Shown here: positions 33,608-43,942 of the stretch, one piece after another
How the letters are laid out: every line of letters begins with the position of its first letter
How positions within the stretch are numbered: the first letter of the stretch is position 1
Assembly (NCBI RefSeq): GCF_035593265.1
Contig: NZ_CP141614.1
Location: 1,488,001 to 1,552,000, forward strand
Direction of reading: 5' to 3'
DNA from: Limnochorda sp. LNt
GTDB taxonomy: Bacteria; Bacillota; Limnochordia; Limnochordales; Geochordaceae
DNA length: 64,000 bases
Program-made: the position numbers and the translations under genes
Notes under the pieces: generated by a model
Told to the model about the DNA's origin: nothing
Seen by the model: only the letters and a program-made list of their open reading frames with translations
Databases searched by the model: none

Positions 33608-34927
33608 GTGGCATCGGACCAGCCCATTCGGCTCGGCATGTTGGGTTTCGGCACGGTGGGACAAGCCGTGGCCCGCGCGCTCCAGCGACGAGCCCACGAG
33701 ATCGCCACCCGCACGGGCCGTGCCATCGTCTTGCACCGGGTGGCGGTCCGGGAGCCTGCCAAGCCCCGCCCGGTGGCGTTGGACGGCCTGCACGTGCATC
33801 GCTCACCCCTCGAGGTGGTGGAGCAGCCCGACGTCGACCTGCTGATCGAGGTGATGGGCGGTGAGGAGCCAGCGGCATCGGCCATCCGCCGGGCCCTCGA
33901 GCTGGGCAAGCCGGTGGTGACCGCCAACAAGGTGGTGATGGCCCGGCGAGGCCCCGAGCTGTTGGGCATGGCCCGCCGGCGAGGGGTGCCGCTGCTGTTC
34001 GAGGCGGCGGTGGGCGGGGCCGTGCCCATCATCCGTCCCGTCCAGGAGTCGCTGGCCTCGGATCGGATCTTGGCCCTGCTGGGCATCGTCAACGGCACCA
34101 CCAACTTCATCCTGACGGAGATGACCGACGCCGGCGCGGCCTTCGAGGCGGCCCTGCAGGAGGCCCAGCGCCGGGGCTACGCCGAGGCCGACCCCAGCGC
34201 GGACGTCTCGGGGTTGGATGCGGCGTGCAAGCTCAGCGTGCTGGCCTCCCTGGCCTTCGACCGGTGGGTGCCGCTGGATCGCCTCGACGTCCGGGGGCTG
34301 GAGGGCATCACGGCGCGTGACGTGCAGTACGCCGGGGAGCTGGGACTGGCCGTCAAGCTGCTGGCCTTCTCCCGCCTGCGTGACGATGCAATCGAAGCGT
34401 GGGTCGGGCCGGCCCTGCTGCCGAGACGCCATCCGCTGGCCCAGGTGAGGGGCGTCAACAACGCGATCTGGCTCGTGACCGAGGCCGCCGGCGAGCTGAT
34501 GTTCTACGGGCCCGGGGCGGGGGGCGACCCCACGGCCGCGGCCGTGCTCGGCGACGTGATGGACGCGGTGCGCCGCCATGCGGCTCGTCTCCCCACGGAC
34601 TCGCGCAACGGCTCGTGGCCGGTCGCAGGCGTGGAGTGGGAGCCGGCCCGCATGGTGGAGCCCGGCGGGGCGCTGGCGCGCTTCTACCTGCGGCTGCAGG
34701 TGCTGGACCGACCCGGCGTGCTGGCCGCCACCGCCGACATCTTCGGCCGCCACGGCGTCAGCATCGAGTCGGTCATCCAGAAGGGCCGTGGCGAGGACCC
34801 GGTCGACCTGGTCTTCGTCACGCACGAGGCGCCCCTGGCGGCGGTGGAGCGAGTGGCCGCCCAGGTGCGGGAGTTGCCGGTCGTCGCCTGGACGGGCCCG
34901 CTGGTGCGGGTGGTCGGCGGCGCATGA
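33608..34927 (+). CDS. hom: Homoserine dehydrogenase
   Basis: Reduces aspartate semialdehyde to homoserine. Rossmann GFGTVGQAVA, LVTANKVVMAR-type active-site segment (VVTANKVVMA), GIVNGTTNFIL and LDAACKLSVLA, with a C-terminal ACT domain (VLDRPGVLAATADIFGRHG) for threonine feedback. 439 aa. GTG at 33608 with GAGGAGG ten bases upstream. First gene of hom-thrC-thrB. Confidence 0.96.
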   Translation: MASDQPIRLGMLGFGTVGQAVARALQRRAHEIATRTGRAIVLHRVAVREPAKPRPVALDGLHVHRSPLEVVEQPDVDLLIEVMGGEEPAASAIRRALELGKPVVTANKVVMARRGPELLGMARRRGVPLLFEAAVGGAVPIIRPVQESLASDRILALLGIVNGTTNFILTEMTDAGAAFEAALQEAQRRGYAEADPSADVSGLDAACKLSVLASLAFDRWVPLDRLDVRGLEGITARDVQYAGELGLAVKLLAFSRLRDDAIEAWVGPALLPRRHPLAQVRGVNNAIWLVTEAAGELMFYGPGAGGDPTAAAVLGDVMDAVRRHAARLPTDSRNGSWPVAGVEWEPARMVEPGGALARFYLRLQVLDRPGVLAATADIFGRHGVSIESVIQKGRGEDPVDLVFVTHEAPLAAVERVAAQVRELPVVAWTGPLVRVVGGA

Positions 34928-36009
34928 TCGCCACGGGTGTCATCCAGCGCTACCGGTCCCTGCTCCCGGTGCCCGAGGGGCTGGAGCCGGTCAGCCTGGG
35001 CGAGGGCGGCACGCCGCTGGTGCGCCTCGGGCGCCTGGAGCGACAGGCCGGGCTGCGCATCCCGCTCTTCGCCAAGGTGGAGGGGCAAAACCCCACCGGC
35101 TCCTTCAAGGACCGGGGGATGACGGTGGCGGTCTCCCTGGCACGGCACCGGGGGCGGCGGGCCGTCATCTGCGCCTCGACGGGCAACACGGCGGCCTCAG
35201 CGGCAGCCTATGCGGCACGGGCCGGCATGGCTGCCTTCGTCCTGCTGCCCCAGGGGGCCGTCGCGCCGGGCAAGCTGGCCCAGGCGTTGGCCTACGGGGC
35301 CACCGTGGTGGAGATCGCCGGCAACTTCGACCGCGCCCTGCAGCTGGTGCGGGCGATGAGCGAGCGGTTCGAGATGGAGCTGGTCAACTCCGTCAACCCG
35401 GCCCGCCTGGAGGGGCAAAAGACGGCCGCCTTCGAGGTCTGCGACCAGCTGGGCCGCGCGCCCGCCTACCTGGCCATCCCGGTGGGCAATGCCGGCAACA
35501 TCACGGCCTACTGGCAGGGCTTCACGCAGTACCGCCAGGCCGGCCGAGTGGAGGGGGTGCCCGTCATGCTGGGCTTCCAGGCGGCGGGCGCTGCCCCGTT
35601 GGTGAGGGGTGAGCCGGTCGAGCAGCCGGAGACGGTGGCCACCGCCATCCGCATCGGCCGGCCGGCGAGCTGGGAGGGCGCGCTGAGGGCCCGAGACGAG
35701 TCGGGAGGGATCATCGCGGCCGTGTCGGACGCGGCCATCCTGGAGGCCCAGCGCCGGCTGGCCGGTGAGGAGGGGATCTTCTGCGAACCCGCCTCGGCCG
35801 CCAGTCTGGCGGGGGTGCTGCAGCTGGCCCGCGACGGCTACTTTCGTGACGCCTCGGGTCCGGTGGTCTGCGTGCTGACCGGCCACGGGCTCAAGGATCC
35901 GGACCGGGCCCACGCCATGGCGCGCCCTGATCAGGTGCGCCGGGTGGGGGCCGACGAGGCGTCGGTGGCCGCGGTGCTGGAGGGGGGCGCAGGCGTCGGG
36001 CATGGATGA
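34924..36009 (+). CDS. thrC: Threonine synthase
   Basis: PLP enzyme converting O-phosphohomoserine to threonine. NPTGSFKDRGM (about 57-67) holds the PLP lysine, CASTGNTAASAAAYAARAG the phosphate loop, and VGNAGNITAYWQGF the ring-binding loop. 361 aa, the short bacterial class. ATG at 34924 overlaps the hom stop (ATGA). Confidence 0.96.
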   Translation: MIATGVIQRYRSLLPVPEGLEPVSLGEGGTPLVRLGRLERQAGLRIPLFAKVEGQNPTGSFKDRGMTVAVSLARHRGRRAVICASTGNTAASAAAYAARAGMAAFVLLPQGAVAPGKLAQALAYGATVVEIAGNFDRALQLVRAMSERFEMELVNSVNPARLEGQKTAAFEVCDQLGRAPAYLAIPVGNAGNITAYWQGFTQYRQAGRVEGVPVMLGFQAAGAAPLVRGEPVEQPETVATAIRIGRPASWEGALRARDESGGIIAAVSDAAILEAQRRLAGEEGIFCEPASAASLAGVLQLARDGYFRDASGPVVCVLTGHGLKDPDRAHAMARPDQVRRVGADEASVAAVLEGGAGVGHG

Positions 36010-37030
36010 GACCCCGGTGTCGCCCATCGAGGCCGCGTGGGTGGATGTGCCCGCCTCGACGGCCAATCTGGGACCCGGCTTCGACGCCCTCGGGCTCGCG
36101 CTGGAGTTGCGGCTGCGCGTGACCATGCGCTGGGTGGCGACCGAGGGGGGGCCGCAGGCGTGGCCGCCGGCTCTGGCGGGCCTGACGGTGACGGGGGAGG
36201 GCGCGGGCCGCATCGAGAGGGGCGCGGCCAACCGGCTCTGGCAGGCTGCGCAGGCGGTCTTCGGCCGCATCGAGGCGCCGTCATGGGCCAGGGGACGGGC
36301 CGTCGAGGTGGAGGCGCACAACGCCATCCCGGTGGGAGCCGGGTTGGGCTCCAGCGCGGCCGCGGCGGTGGCGGGGCTGTGGGCGGCCAACGCATTGGCG
36401 GGATCGCCCCTCTCCTACGGCACCCTGCTGGAGATGGCCGCGGCGATGGAGGGGCACGCGGACAACGCCGCGGCGGCGGCCCTGGGCGGACTGGTGGTGG
36501 CGCGGCGGGGGCGGACGGGAGCGGTGACGGCCATCCGCGTGCCCCTGCCGCGGGGGGAGCTGGTGGCGGCGCTGGCCGTCCCCGACTTCGCACTGCCCAC
36601 GGAACGGGCGCGCCGGGTGCTGCCGGCGACGGTGAGCCGGGAGGATGCGGTCTTCAACGTGGGGGGTGCCTCCCTGACGGTGGCGGCCCTGACCACCGGG
36701 CGCTTCGAGGTGCTGGCCGAGGCCATGGCCGACCGGCTGCACCAGCCCCACCGCAGCGCCCTGGTGCCGGGCCTGGATGCGGCGATGGAGGCGGCCGTGG
36801 TCGCGGGCGCCTACGGGGCGGCACTGAGCGGCGCGGGGCCATCGGTGGTGGCTCTTTGCCCGTCCCATCGCGGCGACGAGGTGGCGGTGGCCATGGCAGG
36901 CGCCATGAGCCGAAACGGGCTGCAGGTGCGCGCCATGGTGCTGCCCGTGGCGACGGAGGGAGCGCGGTTGCGCGTTCGACGGCGTGCGTCCGCCCCGGGG
37001 GCGGGCGGCGACGAGAGGGAGTCGGGATAG
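36002..37030 (+). CDS. thrB: Homoserine kinase
   Basis: GHMP-family kinase making O-phosphohomoserine. N-terminal VPASTANLGPGFDALGLAL, ATP loop IPVGAGLGSSAAAAVAG, GHADNAAAAALGGLVVA, and SGAGPSVVALC near the C-terminus. 342 aa, with a basic disordered end. Overlaps thrC by 8 bases. Confidence 0.96.
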   Translation: MDETPVSPIEAAWVDVPASTANLGPGFDALGLALELRLRVTMRWVATEGGPQAWPPALAGLTVTGEGAGRIERGAANRLWQAAQAVFGRIEAPSWARGRAVEVEAHNAIPVGAGLGSSAAAAVAGLWAANALAGSPLSYGTLLEMAAAMEGHADNAAAAALGGLVVARRGRTGAVTAIRVPLPRGELVAALAVPDFALPTERARRVLPATVSREDAVFNVGGASLTVAALTTGRFEVLAEAMADRLHQPHRSALVPGLDAAMEAAVVAGAYGAALSGAGPSVVALCPSHRGDEVAVAMAGAMSRNGLQVRAMVLPVATEGARLRVRRRASAPGAGGDERESG

Positions 37031-37034
37031 CGGC

Positions 37035-38278
<1,244 letters not shown>

Positions 38279-38282
<4 letters not shown>

Positions 38283-38676
38283 CGGATCTGGCCATCGGGA
38301 CGGGGTTTCTCCCGCAGCAGCCGATCCATGCGCCAGGCCAGCTCCTGAGCTTGGGTCACCGCGTCCTGCAGGTGCAGCAGGGTCTGCTTGAGGTGGGTGG
38401 TGAGCGCGGTCTGCGCCTCGACCAGCGCCTCGGCCACCTCGGAGGCGGTGTCGGAGGGCGAGGGCACCCCGACGCCACCCGAGACCTGGGAGGGGCCTGC
38501 GTCGCCATGGGGCGCGCCCGACTGGGGGGGGGCGCCTGGGCACCGACGCGGGCCGTCAGCGGCTGCGGGACGATGGGCTGGGCGGCCGCCTTGAGAAGGC
38601 GGCGCCGCAGCACCTCGTTGACCTGCTGGGTGACGATCTGGCGGAGCTCCTCCTGCTGCTCCCGCGTCAGGCTCAC
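38279..38676 (-). pseudogene. Helical protein of unknown function, frameshifted
   Basis: Not recognised. From GTG 38676 the frame reads SLTREQQEELRQIVTQQVNE, a coiled-coil-like start, then a Pro/Ala linker, and breaks at a run of nine C (plus-strand G, 38524-38532). In the next frame it continues SGAPHGDAGPSQVSGGVG and a helical heptad-rich end (ALTTHLKQTLLHLQDAVTQA) to a TAG at 38279. Ten or seven bases in the run would join the halves into ~130 aa. Its start overlaps the stop of the fragment upstream (GTGA) and its end overlaps lysC tail to tail. Confidence 0.5.
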
Positions 38677-38891
38677 CGCTGCACCATCCCAGTCCGACGA
38701 ATCGCCACCCGCACCCTCCACCTCGCCCGGCAGGGTACGGCCGTGTCGGCGAAGGCGGCCCCTCCCGTGCGCAGGCTCAGGGCCCGGTGGGGCTCGCCGG
38801 GGTCCAGTGTGCCCACCATGCGGCCGTCGCGAAACACGGCGATGCCTCGCCACTGGATGTCGTCGCAAATCGACCGGCCACGCTCCGGGCG
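38673..38891 (-). pseudogene. Short open fragment, possibly a Ger(x)C-like germination protein remnant
   Basis: 72 codons from a TAA at 38894 to a TGA at 38673, with no ATG at the front (first usable starts are GTG at codon 19 and ATG at codon 25). It reads DDIQWRGIAVFRDGRMVGTL and then LDPGEPHRALSLRTGG. WxGIAVFRxxRxVGxL resembles an internal block of Ger(x)C spore germination lipoproteins as I remember them. Codons end mostly in G or C, so it looks coding. It may be a remnant or a small gene; it lies 60 bases from tRNA-Pro. Confidence 0.35.
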
Positions 38892-38954
38892 TTACGCCGG
38901 GCCGTCGACCGTGGCGGTGGAGGAGGCAGGGGAGGCCGGACAGGGAAAGGAAGA

Positions 38955-39032
38955 TGGTCGGGGCGACCCGACTCGAACGGGCGACCTCTACCACCCCAAG
39001 GTAGCGCGCTAGCCAAACTGCGCCACGCCCCG
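38955..39032 (-). tRNA. tRNA-Pro (GGG)
   Basis: Full cloverleaf on the minus strand: acceptor CGGGGCG / CGCCCCG, D-stem GCGC/GCGC, anticodon stem CTACC/GGTAG with loop TTGGGGT (anticodon GGG), 5-base variable loop, T-arm GCCCG-TTCGAGT-CGGGT, discriminator A and an encoded CCA end. 78 bases with CCA. Confidence 0.95.
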
Positions 39033-39043
39033 ACCGCGTCCCT

Positions 39044-39073
39044 ACCATAGCACAGGCGCCGCGGCGCCGTCAA
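39044..39073 (-). promoter_or_regulatory. Promoter of tRNA-Pro
   Basis: On the minus strand: TTGACG (39073-39068), 18-base spacer, TATGGT (39049-39044) preceded by TGC, i.e. an extended -10. It ends 11 bases before the tRNA. Confidence 0.7.
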
Positions 39074-39139
39074 CGCGCCCGCCACGCCCCTGGCGGCAGG
39101 ATATGGCGCGCCAGGGCCGAATGGACGAGGCTCGGAGGC

Positions 39140-40645
39140 ATGGCCTTGCCATCGACGAGGGCTTGGATGGCAGCCGCCGCGGTCCTGGCATCCCTGGCGG
39201 CGACCGGAGCAGAGGAGCCCCGCGGGAGCGTCGCGCAGGCGGCGGCCCCGACCGCTCCGGTCGCCTACGTGCGCGAGGCGGCGGCTGTCTTGACCGGCGT
39301 GCAGGTGCTGGCGCCGCTTCCCGGCCCCGCCGGTGCCGACCGTCTCGTCATCGGCTTCTCGGACCGGCTGGAGATCGGCCAGCTCGGGGCCGATGGGCGC
39401 TGGCGGGCGGAGTTCACGCTGCACATGCCGTCGGGCATCACGGCCCTGGCGGTGGCCGACCTCGACGGAGCCGGCGAGCAGGAGATCATCGCGGGCTCGG
39501 GTGGGGCCGGGTCGCTGGTGCGGATCCGGGCCGTGGCCACCCGACCGGTGCCCGTGCCGGTCAGCGGCTTCCTCTTCGGCGCCGCCCGTCAGCTGGTGGT
39601 GGCCGAGCTCGACGGCCGACCGCCGACCGAGGTGCTGGCCGTCAACGCCAACGGCGAGCTCTTCGTCTACAGCGCGGCGGCCGGGGGAGGCTACCGCCGC
39701 ATCTGGCGGAGTCCACCCGGGTTGCGGGCGAGCCCGCTGGCGGCGGCCGACCTCGACGGCGACGGGCTCTCCGAGGTGGTCGTCGCCGGGCTCGACGGCG
39801 TCGTCACCGTCTACCGGTGGAGGCCCGACGGCCTGCAAGCGCTGGGCAACGCCTACCCGTGGGGCAACGTCAGGGCCATGACGGTGGCGTCGCGTGCCGG
39901 CGAGCCGCCGCTGCTGGTGGTCATCACGGACCGCGACCTCGTGTACGTCTACCGGTGGGACGGGCAGCATCTGACCGCCGCGAGCGCCGCCTACGACGCC
40001 GACCTGCGGCTCCGCCTGGACATGGAGTGGGCGGTGGCCCAGGTGCTCGAGACGACCCGGGGAGCGGGGAGCGGCACCCCGCCCCTGGTGGTGGAGGGGG
40101 CCGGCCCGGGCGGGATCACCATCCTGAGGGTGCAGGCCGACCGGGTGCAGCTGCTGGGGCAGACGGTCTGGCCGGGCGCCTCGCCCGGCTACCACCGTCT
40201 GGCGGACGGGCGGCTGCTGGTGATCCGGCCCGACCAGGCGCTCGACATCCTGAGGCCGGTGCCGGCCGACTACCTGGCGCTGGTGGTCGACGGCCGGCCT
40301 TGGAGCTTGCCACCGGGCACCCGGATGCTCTGGGAGGGGGACCGGCCCCTGGTCGATGTGGAGCAGTTGGGACGGTTCGCCCCGGTCCTGGTCGCGCACG
40401 ACCGCCTGTCGCACCAGGCCTGGATCGTCTCCAGCAACGATCGTGTCCGTGTCGAGGCCGACGTGCCGCGTGCCGACTCTCAGCGGGCGAGTGCACCCCT
40501 GCCGGTGGCGCCGCGGCGCGACGGCTCCACCGGTCGGCTGTACGTGCCGCTGGAGGTGTTGGAGCCCCTCGGATGGCAGGTGCGCTACGACCCGACCGTG
40601 CGCCAGCTGACGCTGCGCTCCCCGTGGCCAGGGGGATCCTCGTGA
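39140..40645 (+). CDS. Secreted FG-GAP/VCBS-like repeat protein
   Basis: Probably exported: a hydrophobic Ala-rich segment (about 8-22) ends near an AxA-type site. The body has beta-propeller-like repeats with calcium-type Asp motifs, ADLDGAGEQEI, AELDGRPPTEV and ADLDGDGLSEVVV. The C-terminal ~90 residues (GRLYVPLEVLEPLGWQVRYD) resemble the copper-amine-oxidase N-like or stalk domain common in Gram-positive surface proteins. 501 aa from ATG 39140; GGAGG is too close to that ATG, and TTG 39146 has better spacing. Ligand unknown. Confidence 0.65.
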   Translation: MALPSTRAWMAAAAVLASLAATGAEEPRGSVAQAAAPTAPVAYVREAAAVLTGVQVLAPLPGPAGADRLVIGFSDRLEIGQLGADGRWRAEFTLHMPSGITALAVADLDGAGEQEIIAGSGGAGSLVRIRAVATRPVPVPVSGFLFGAARQLVVAELDGRPPTEVLAVNANGELFVYSAAAGGGYRRIWRSPPGLRASPLAAADLDGDGLSEVVVAGLDGVVTVYRWRPDGLQALGNAYPWGNVRAMTVASRAGEPPLLVVITDRDLVYVYRWDGQHLTAASAAYDADLRLRLDMEWAVAQVLETTRGAGSGTPPLVVEGAGPGGITILRVQADRVQLLGQTVWPGASPGYHRLADGRLLVIRPDQALDILRPVPADYLALVVDGRPWSLPPGTRMLWEGDRPLVDVEQLGRFAPVLVAHDRLSHQAWIVSSNDRVRVEADVPRADSQRASAPLPVAPRRDGSTGRLYVPLEVLEPLGWQVRYDPTVRQLTLRSPWPGGSS

Positions 40646-40932
40646 CGGAGCGCACCGTCCGGCAGGCGCTGCACCTGTACGTCTCCGGCCGGGTGCAGGG
40701 CGTCGGATTCCGGGACTTCACCCGCAGTCAGGCGCGCCGCCTGGCCGTCACCGGCTGGGTGCGCAACCTATCCGATGGCCGGGTGGAGATCTGGGCCGAG
40801 GGCGAGCCGCAGGCCCTGTCGGCGTTCGTCGAGCAGGTGCGCCGGGGGCCCCGGGCCGCGAGGGTGACGGACGTGCGGATGGAGCAGGCGACGCCGGGTG
40901 GCTACGCCGACTTCGAGGTCCGCCACGGCTGA
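40642..40932 (+). CDS. acyP: Acylphosphatase
   Basis: Small enzyme that hydrolyses acyl phosphates. LYVSGRVQGVGFRDFTRSQA contains the phosphate loop and catalytic Arg; VTGWVRNLSDGRVEIWAEGE carries the catalytic Asn. 96 aa, normal. GTG at 40642 overlaps the previous stop (GTGA) and has AGGGGGA upstream. Confidence 0.95.
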   Translation: MTERTVRQALHLYVSGRVQGVGFRDFTRSQARRLAVTGWVRNLSDGRVEIWAEGEPQALSAFVEQVRRGPRAARVTDVRMEQATPGGYADFEVRHG

Positions 40933-40983
40933 GCGGCGGACGGGGAGACGCGCGGACAGGACCGGCCCGAGGTGGAAGACGGG

Positions 40984-41691
40984 ATGAGAGAAGAGCCACG
41001 CCAGCTCTCGCTGTTCGAGACGGACACCGACGAACCGGCGGTCCGCCCGCCGCGGCCGGCGGACCGAGCGCCCGAGGCCCGTCCCGTCGACCCCGAGACC
41101 GAGTGGCTGCGCCGGCTCGCCGCCGCGCCGGACCTGGCCACGCTCGAGGCCATCGTCAAGACCTGTCACCGCTGCCCCCTGCGAGCCGGGTGCACCCAGG
41201 TGGTCTTCGGCGAGGGCCACCCCCGGGCGGCCCTCATGCTGGTGGGCGAAGGGCCCGGTCAGGTGGAGGACGAGACGGGGCGGCCCTTCGTGGGGCCGGC
41301 GGGCCAACTGCTCGACCGGATGCTGGCCGCCATCGGACTGGCTCGCCAGGACGTCTACATCGCCAACGTCGTCAAGTGCCGGCCCCCCCACAACCGGGTC
41401 CCCACTCCCGAGGAGGCCGCCGCCTGCTGGCCCAACCTGCGCCGCCAGATTGAGCTGGTGCGGCCGCGGATCATCCTTTGCCTGGGGGCCACCGCGGCCC
41501 GGCAACTGGTGGAGCCACGGGCCAGCGTGAGCGCGATGCGGGGGCGGTGGTGGGTGCGGGACGGCGTCCGGTACCTGGTCACCTTTCATCCGGCGGCGCT
41601 GCTGCGGGACCCCAGCAAGAAGCGGCTGGCCTGGCAGGACCTCCAGATGGTGCGCCAGGCCCTCGACGAGGGGGCCGAGGCCGCAGGCTGA
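40984..41691 (+). CDS. Type 4 uracil-DNA glycosylase with 4Fe-4S cluster
   Basis: Removes uracil from DNA. Four cluster cysteines are in place: CHRC and GC near residues 60-69 (CHRCPLRAGC), VVKCRPP and AAACWPN. Active-site motifs GEGPGQVEDETGRPFVGPAG and TFHPAALLRDPSKK are clear. 235 aa with a charged N-terminal extension. ATG 40984 is chosen because GAGGTGG lies eight bases upstream; GTG 40972 is an alternative. Confidence 0.93.
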   Translation: MREEPRQLSLFETDTDEPAVRPPRPADRAPEARPVDPETEWLRRLAAAPDLATLEAIVKTCHRCPLRAGCTQVVFGEGHPRAALMLVGEGPGQVEDETGRPFVGPAGQLLDRMLAAIGLARQDVYIANVVKCRPPHNRVPTPEEAAACWPNLRRQIELVRPRIILCLGATAARQLVEPRASVSAMRGRWWVRDGVRYLVTFHPAALLRDPSKKRLAWQDLQMVRQALDEGAEAAG

Positions 41692-41812
41692 AGGGGTCGC
41701 AGCCCGGCAGGAGGCGTCATCTGCGCCGGCGAAGAGGCCGGCGAGGGGTGCCGCCGTGGGCCGGGGGTCATGCCGCGGCGGTGCTGGAAGCTAGAGGGGG
41801 ACGTGCGACACC

Positions 41813-43912
41813 GTGGGAACGCTGCGGCAACCCGAGAGCATTCGCAACGTGGCGCTCGTGGGGCATGGCGGGGCCGGCAAGACCACGCTGGCCGAGGCCA
41901 TGCTCTTCTTGAGCGGGGCCATCTCCCGCCTGGGCAGCGTCGATCAGGGGACCGCCACCACCGACTACGACCCCGAGGAGACCCGCCGCAAGATCAGCAT
42001 CCAGGCCGCTCTGGCCGTCCTGGACTGGCAAGGGCACCGGCTTGACGTCATCGACACGCCGGGCTACTTCGACTTCGCCGGCGAGGTGGTGGGAGCGCTG
42101 CGCGTGGTCGAGTCGGCTGTCGTGGTCTACGCCGCGCCGCAGGGGGTGGAGGTCGGCTCCGAGCAGGTCTGGGCCATGGCCGACCGGCCGTACGACGCTG
42201 CCAGGCCCCTGCCGCGGCTCTGCTTCGTGACGAAGATGGACCGGGAGAATGCCAGCTTCGCTCGTACCTTCGACCAGCTCCGGGAGATGTACGGCACGCG
42301 GGTCGTCGCGTTGCAGATTCCCATGGGCGAGGCCGAGCGCTTCGAGGGCTTCATCGACCTGGTGCAGATGAAGGCGTACCGGGCCGGCAAGGAGTTCGCC
42401 TCGGAGCAGGAGGGGGCCATCCCCGGGGCGTGGCAGGAACAGGCCAGCCGCTGGCGCGATCAACTGGTGGAAGCGGTCGCCGCCACCGACGACGAGTTGA
42501 CCGCCAAGTTCCTGGAGGAGCAGCCCATCACCCCCGAGGAGCTGAGCCGTGCGCTGCGTGCCGCCGTCCGCACGGGCGCCCTGGTACCGGTGACGCTGGG
42601 GTGCGCGTCGCGTGGCATCGGGGTGCGCCGGCTGCTGGACCTGGTGGTGGAGCTGCTGCCCTCGCCCGTCGAGGCGGGGGCCGTCAGGGCCGAGCCCGTC
42701 AAGGGCGGGGAGCCCGTCACCACCAGCCCGTCGGCCAGCGAGTCTCTGGCGGCCCTGGTCTTCAAGACCATATCGGACCCGTACGTGGGACGCCTCAATC
42801 TCTTCCGGGTCTACTCGGGCGTCCTGGAGTCCGACTCCACGGTCTTCAACCCGCAGCGGGGCAGGGAGGAGCGCATCGGGCAGCTCTTCATCCCGCGGGG
42901 CAAGGAGTCGACCCAGGTCGACGCGCTCGGGCCGGGCGAGATCGGGGCCGTCGCCAAGCTGCAGGAGACCTCGACGGGCGACACGCTCACCGTCAAGGAC
43001 GGGGGCGTGGTGCTGCCGGGCATCCGCTTCCCCGAGCCGGTGCTGACCATGGCGGTGGCGCCCAAGAAGCGCGGCGACGAGGACAAGATCTCGTCGGGCC
43101 TGGCCAGGGTGGCGGAGGAAGACCCGACGGTGCGAGTGGAGAAGTCGGCCGAGACCGGGCAGCTGCTGTTGTCGGGCCTGGGCGAGCTGCAGCTCGAGAT
43201 CGTCGTGAGCCGGCTGCAGAAGAAGTTCGGCGTGGAGGTGGAGCTGACCCAGCCACGGGTGCCCTACCGGGAGACCATCCGCGCCACCCAGAAGGCCGAG
43301 GGCCGCTACGTCAAGCAGACGGGCGGGCGTGGCCAGTACGGGGTCGTCTTCTTGGAGATCGCGCCGCTGCCGCCCGGGCAGGGGCTGGAGTTCGTCGACA
43401 AGATCTTCGGCGGTGCCGTACCCAAGCAGTACATCCCGGCCGTGGAGAAGGGCTTCCGCGAAACCTGCCAGGAGGGCGTCCTGGCGGGCTACCCCGTGGT
43501 GGACGTGCAGTGCACGCTCTACGACGGCAAGTACCACCCGGTCGACTCGTCGGAGATGGCCTTCAAGATCGCGGCCTCCATGGCCTTCAAGAAGGCCTTC
43601 ATGGAGGCCAATCCCGTGCTGCTGGAGCCCATCATGCTGGTCGAGGTGACGGTGCCCGAGGAGCAGATGGGCGACATCATCGGCGACCTCAACAAGAAGC
43701 GCGGCCGCATCATCGGCATGGAGGCCCAGGACGGGATGCGCGTCGTCAAGGCCCACGCGCCCATGGCGGAGATGTTCCGCTTCGCGGTGGACCTGCGCTC
43801 CATCACGGGCGGGCGCGGGCGGTTCAAGGCCACCTTCGACCACTACGAGGAGGTGCCGCCGCCCATCGCCGAGCAGGTCATCGCCGCCGCCCAGAAGGAG
43901 CGGGCCTCCTGA
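41813..43912 (+). CDS. Elongation factor G paralogue (EF-G-like)
   Basis: Translational GTPase with all five EF-G domains in 699 aa. P-loop is VALVGHGGAGKTTLAEAM instead of the canonical AHIDAGKTT of fusA products; switch and base motifs DTPGYFDFAGEV and TKMDRENASF are kept, as is GGRGQYGVVFLEI in domain IV. This is the EF-G-II/YjhB-like group found beside the normal EF-G; its job may be an alternative translocation or recycling role. The main fusA would lie in the str operon, outside the window. GTG at 41813. CAGGAGG and GCGAA occur in the 121-base gap before it. Confidence 0.88.
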   Translation: MGTLRQPESIRNVALVGHGGAGKTTLAEAMLFLSGAISRLGSVDQGTATTDYDPEETRRKISIQAALAVLDWQGHRLDVIDTPGYFDFAGEVVGALRVVESAVVVYAAPQGVEVGSEQVWAMADRPYDAARPLPRLCFVTKMDRENASFARTFDQLREMYGTRVVALQIPMGEAERFEGFIDLVQMKAYRAGKEFASEQEGAIPGAWQEQASRWRDQLVEAVAATDDELTAKFLEEQPITPEELSRALRAAVRTGALVPVTLGCASRGIGVRRLLDLVVELLPSPVEAGAVRAEPVKGGEPVTTSPSASESLAALVFKTISDPYVGRLNLFRVYSGVLESDSTVFNPQRGREERIGQLFIPRGKESTQVDALGPGEIGAVAKLQETSTGDTLTVKDGGVVLPGIRFPEPVLTMAVAPKKRGDEDKISSGLARVAEEDPTVRVEKSAETGQLLLSGLGELQLEIVVSRLQKKFGVEVELTQPRVPYRETIRATQKAEGRYVKQTGGRGQYGVVFLEIAPLPPGQGLEFVDKIFGGAVPKQYIPAVEKGFRETCQEGVLAGYPVVDVQCTLYDGKYHPVDSSEMAFKIAASMAFKKAFMEANPVLLEPIMLVEVTVPEEQMGDIIGDLNKKRGRIIGMEAQDGMRVVKAHAPMAEMFRFAVDLRSITGGRGRFKATFDHYEEVPPPIAEQVIAAAQKERAS

Positions 43913-43942
43913 CGGCAGGGCGGCGCCACGCGGCGGCGCTCG

